The position numbers and the translations under genes are program-made. Positions 60,135 to 64,000 of a DNA stretch of 64,000 nucleotides are shown here, piece after piece; the stretch's first letter is position 1; the number at the start of each line of letters is the position of its first letter. A model generated the notes under the pieces. The model did no database searches and was not told where the DNA came from. It saw nothing but the letters and a program-made list of their open reading frames with translations. Source of the stretch: Triglochin maritima (taxonomy: Eukaryota > Streptophyta > Magnoliopsida > Alismatales > Juncaginaceae); NCBI GenBank assembly GCA_963682175.1, contig OY821781.1:36531254-36595253 (forward strand), written 5' to 3'.

Positions 60135-60619
60135 TTTGGAAATTGTAAAACATAATTAACAAAAAACAAATTACATACTATTCGGTCAAATAATACAATC
60201 CAAACAAATTCAATACATTATCCACAATCAATCTAATTTCAACAACTACAACATTCATCATTCAATTTGATTGGTTTAACACAAATCCACACAATGCGAA
60301 ACTCACCAAACAATGTAAACTTATTAAATTGGGACTTCGGAGATTAATTTATCCATTATTCAAATCATCAAATCCGCACAAGATTAATAATCATAATAAT
60401 ATAACATCATCCACAAGATTAATTAAACAAAGTAGGGTAAACTCATCAACCAAATATCAATCATCGAATCCACTTCAAATCAAACAATCCACACAAATCC
60501 TAACCAAACCAATCAAATGCACATAAATACAAATTAATAAGGCAAAATCTTAACAAAAATTGATCTAAAAATACCTGAAATCGCAGGAGAGAGGGAGAGG
60601 AAAAAATACAAAACTATTT

Positions 60620-60810
60620 GGGAATATTAGAGAAAATGGGGTCTTGGTGCCGTTTTTAACGCTAGTTTAAAAACGGCATCTCAGATGCCGTTTTTATCTA
60701 GGGTGAAAACGACACCAGTGCTGTAGTTTCTAACCAAGTGAAAAACGGCACCAGTAGTGTTGTTTTCACTTAATAAAAATGGTAGCTCGGGTGCTATTTT
60801 TCAATGTGTA
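60620..60810. repeat. AAAACGGCA-type inverted repeats upstream of the PMD pseudogene
   Basis: Five or more copies of AAAAACGGCA(T/C)C or its reverse complement in head-to-head pairs. They resemble subterminal repeats of a transposon end. I find no matching array on the other side of the PMD gene. Confidence 0.55.
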
Positions 60811-61419
60811 TATTTTGCCAATTAAGTTTCTGAAGTGCATATTTTTACAAATTTTTTATGTTTTTTGATTATTTTGAAAAAAAATCCTTTAAAGAATGAT
60901 AAAATAAATGAATGTTACCGAGACATGAAATGAATTAAGTTGATGTAGATTGGGTCTTATAAATAATGAAAAATAAAATAAATAAAGTATACATATATAT
61001 ATTAAGCTCAATTGTTTGGGTATATATACTTAAGCTTTGATAATGTTTCGAAAAAATCAAAGGGCTAAAGTTTCTTTGGCATAATGTAATTTACTTATGT
61101 GAGTTATATACTTATACTACGATGGTTTATGATATTAGTAATTGAATTTTCGAGCCATTAGTGTTGTTTTACAAATGTTCAATTTTGAATGTGTTAATTT
61201 TTTTGTGAAGAGTTTATGTAGTGGATAATTAAGTTCGCCATCCATTGTAACAAATTACAGGATAAATCGTAATCAATATTTATAGTATTTTTTATATTAA
61301 TGAAACTGTGCTTTGTCATTTAATGCATTCTTTGTCTAACTCAAGACTCAAGTAATTCTATATGAAATGAAATTACAACGTGCAACTGTATTATAATGAG
61401 AATTAAACATAACAATCAA
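60811..61419. other. AT-rich spacer
   Basis: No gene or repeat recognised. Confidence 0.4.
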
Positions 61420-61427
61420 TAAATTAA

Positions 61428-62537
61428 CTGAATTGCTATTCATCGCCCCAAAATTACTTAAATCGCCCCAACAAATTACCATTTTGCCCTTAGAAACTTT
61501 AAAAAAAAAATTTAGGGGGAGGCGTCTGCCGGAGCCGCCTCCCCATAGGGGGGAGGCGGCTGACACAGACGCCCGACCCTTGGATCGGGCGTCTGTGGCG
61601 GACGTCGCCCCCCTATGGGGAGGCGGCTCCGGCAGACGTCTCTCCCTAAAAAAAAAAATTTTGGGTTTTTTTTAATATTAATAGAAAATAGGGTTTACAT
61701 TATCAAATTTAATATGTTTGTACATTATGTAGTGTGGATTGATTATCAAAAAATTTGAAAGATAGGACACTCATCATAAAAAAATAACAGTACGACAGAG
61801 AAACAAAAACAAATACGAAAACAAACGTACGACAGATAAAAAAATACTAATGGGGTTGTTATGTACAGTGGATGGGTAAGATGATTTGGGCTGTGTAGCC
61901 GATCCTGGAGAAGAAGGACGAGATGTCAGGCGAGTACACCAGAGCTGCTTGTGTAGATGATGATCACTTGATACAGGCGTGACATTCTCAGTTGGGCATC
62001 CCCGACCATGATTAGGTTGATGAGTAGTTAGAGTATTAGTATCTTACTCTTATTACTGTATTCTCGTTTCTGTCGTACACTTACTATTCGTACTTGTATT
62101 TGTTTATCTGTCGTACGTTTGTTTTTGTTTCTCTGTCGTACTGTTATTTTTTTATGATGAGTATCCTACCTTTCAAATTTTTTGATAATCAATCCACACT
62201 ACATAATGTACAAACATATTAAATTTGATAATGTAAACCCTATTTTCTATTAATATTAAAAAAACCCAAAAAAAAAAATTGGGGGGAGGCATCTGCCGGA
62301 GCCGCCTCCCCATAGGGGGGCGACGTCCGCCACAGACGCCCGATCCAAGAGTCGGGCGTCTGTGTCAGCCGCCTCCCCCCTATGGGGAGGCGGCTCCGGC
62401 AGACGCCTCCCTCCTATGGGGAGGCGGCTCCGGCAGACGCCTCCCCCTAAAATTTTTTTTTTTAAAGTTTCTGAAGGGCAAAATGGTAATTTGTTGGGGC
62501 GATTTAAGTAATTTTGGGGCGACGAATAGTAGTTCCC
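61428..62537. mobile_element. Fold-back element with long inverted repeats and GC-rich palindromes
   Basis: The ends CTGAATTGCTATTC (left) and, inward from the right, GGGAACTACTATTC start arms of about 410 bp (61428-61845 and about 62105-62537) that are near-perfect reverse complements. A perfect 8-bp duplication taaattaa flanks it (61420-61427 and 62538-62545). Within each arm, an AT-rich element encloses a strongly GC-rich block (61508-61645 and 62281-62450) that is itself palindromic, built on CCGGAGCCGCCTCCCCATA and a CGCCCGA...TCGGGCG centre. The right block has one extra unit. The 260-bp core has no open frame of note. Long arms with an 8-9 bp duplication point to a Mutator-like or fold-back element. 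Confidence 0.85.
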
Positions 62538-62658
62538 TAAATTAATCCAGAAAAAGATGACTGCAGAAATGTATAGTTTTTAAACTATATGGATCTCACG
62601 TTGCGGCGGATCCAGACAATTTTGCCAGTGGGGGTACATTTCTAAGAATATATATATA

Positions 62659-63262
62659 TGTTGGGTTACGATGAAAAATACAACGGAAAAATAACATAAA
62701 AACGATTTCTAAATTCATCAACCACTCAAGATCCATCCACATGATAATAATGAGGAAAACTAATGTACAATCATTTATACCTTTGATGTGTACCTTTCTT
62801 TTGCTCACGGAAGAAGTACAGAGAATCTCAAGTGTGATTTCTCTACTTGGGACACACGAACCACGGACTACACTCCACCAACACGTTAGCTAGAACGAGA
62901 GGGATGGAAGAACAAACTTCTTCCTTGGTGGTGGAAGAGAGGGGACGGCTAGGGTTTCTAGGAGAGAAATGGTTTGCTTCCTTTTTCTCTTCTTATCCAT
63001 ATATTTATAGACCTCTCTTAAGCTACCCCTAATCTCATTAGGTAAGTGAGTTTAATGGGTCATTAGTCATCCATTTGTTTAGCTCATAGATTCCAATGTG
63101 TGTAACCCTTATAGGATCTGATTATATTAGTAACGCACACAATAATTGACACGTAGATCATAATTGGTTTCTAGCTAAACATTACGACCCCTAATGTAAT
63201 CAGATTAATTTTCCTTTAAACTATTTATTCATTGCCATCTTGATTTAATGACACCTCCTTCA
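62659..63262 (-). repeat. 3' LTR of a minus-strand Copia element
   Basis: Plus strand starts TGTTGGGTTACG and ends CCTCCTTCA. The purine tract CAAGTGGGAGAT (minus strand, 63274-63263) precedes it in element order. A TATA box (minus strand TATAAATA) lies near 63005. Length about 604 bp. The element's other LTR lies beyond the window. Confidence 0.75.
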
Positions 63263-64000
63263 ATCTCCCACTTGTCCTTAACAAGTGTGCAATAATAAAT
63301 TCTTTTGTCTCTTATTGTCTTGATCTGAACATCAGGTAAGATAGTATGTCATCCCATTCCGTTCAGACCATTTCTTGAAATCCGAGTTCAAACTGCTGAA
63401 ACAAATGATTAACTTTTAATCCATTTGAGCACGGCCGTGCATTTCAGTTTTCACTTTTCAAGAGGCCCAAAGACAATCATCCTATTAAATAGGAGGACAA
63501 TCCAATCTTGCACCTCCACAATTCTCTATATGATTCATGTCAATTCTGACCTCCGCCTTTATAGCTTCCTTTTACGGCACGACGTTTGACGGAGTCAAGA
63601 ATATACCAATTCTCATATAAGTAAAGTGATGCACTCGTGTTTGAGGAATTTACATAAATAGTCAATGAGAAATCTTATGACATTCCAAATCTCGCAAAGA
63701 TTCTCATAGCGGGTTAGTCCAATATATGTTCTCCAACATATATCCATGTAATTGACTAGACATCAAATGTCTCTATAGCCATGAAACAATGCTATTAATC
63801 AACCTACAAACTAGTCTTTACAAGTCATTGACGTCTAACTCAATGACCTAGACCATGGACAATAATAAAATATACATTCAAGTTCACATTATAGGGTTTC
63901 ATTTATCAAATAACGTATTTGACAAACCTATTTGAATTTATAATTTATTTTAGACAATTATTTAATTCTAAACCATAATTAAATAAATACTGAAATTTTA
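63263..64000 (-). mobile_element. 3' end of a Copia element, continuing off the window
   Basis: Internal 3' noncoding sequence next to the LTR at 62659-63262. No coding domain is seen within the window. The purine tract and LTR order give minus orientation. Confidence 0.5.

Noticed and set aside
61433..62545. Pro/Arg/Gly-rich open frames (61433-61675, 62279-62545)
   Set aside because: They arise because the GC-rich palindromic block has no stop codon. They are in repeat arms and show no known domain.
1..64000. tRNA, rRNA or snoRNA genes
   Set aside because: I saw no box A/B pair in a cloverleaf context and no rRNA blocks. The Asp-tRNA match at 22508-22525 is a primer site, not a tRNA gene.

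Overview
This window is plant nuclear DNA, most likely eudicot. It has a TATA-box gene with six exons and GT-AG introns, no bacterial-type operons, and a dense load of angiosperm transposons (Copia, Athila-type Gypsy, CACTA, hAT, Mutator). I cannot name the species. I see one intact host gene, at 54162-56814 (+): a histidine-phosphotransfer (HPt/AHP) protein whose phospho-accepting histidine is replaced by tyrosine, so it reads as a pseudo-HPt of the cytokinin phosphorelay. Everything else recognisable is a transposable element or its relic.

Layout, left to right. (1) 1-2215: a rearranged Copia fragment with LTR end, primer site and gag-protease, closed by an exact internal duplication. (2) 3825-4721: a non-autonomous hAT element with an 8-bp duplication. 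(3) 6220-27500: a three-level nest. Athila A (+) has LTRs at 6220-7618 and 26136-27500. A CACTA element C1 (10786-26072, duplication ttc) sits in its 3' noncoding region. A second Athila, B (minus strand, 15151-24093, duplication atgtt), sits inside C1. (4) 28344-40162: a decayed Copia, D. A second CACTA, C2 (28534-37021, duplication gaa), landed inside the zinc-knuckle codons of its gag. (5) 40163-47439: a gag-only minus-strand Copia, E. A solo LTR (40902-43070, duplication cgaag) lies in one of its LTRs and a hAT-like MITE (46405-46836) in the other. (6) 47440-51100: an Athila LTR fragment, a 175-bp tandem repeat, and a broken Mutator-like transposase that is itself interrupted by an LTR remnant. 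(7) 52246-52373: a 128-bp CACTA MITE. (8) 54059-56814: the pseudo-HPt gene. (9) 58900-60134: a plant-mobile-domain pseudogene. (10) 61428-62537: a fold-back element with very GC-rich nested palindromes. (11) 62659-64000: the 3' end of another minus-strand Copia that runs off the window.

The order of events can be read from the breaks: A before C1 before B; D before C2; E before the solo LTR and the hAT MITE. A, B and E all lack reverse transcriptase and integrase, so their movement must have relied on enzymes supplied in trans or have preceded the deletions. The two best leads are the pseudo-HPt gene and the structural oddities of the elements: palindrome arrays in LTRs, a composite CACTA, and nested palindromes in the fold-back element.

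All coordinates and alignments were read by eye. No database search or identity calculation was run.
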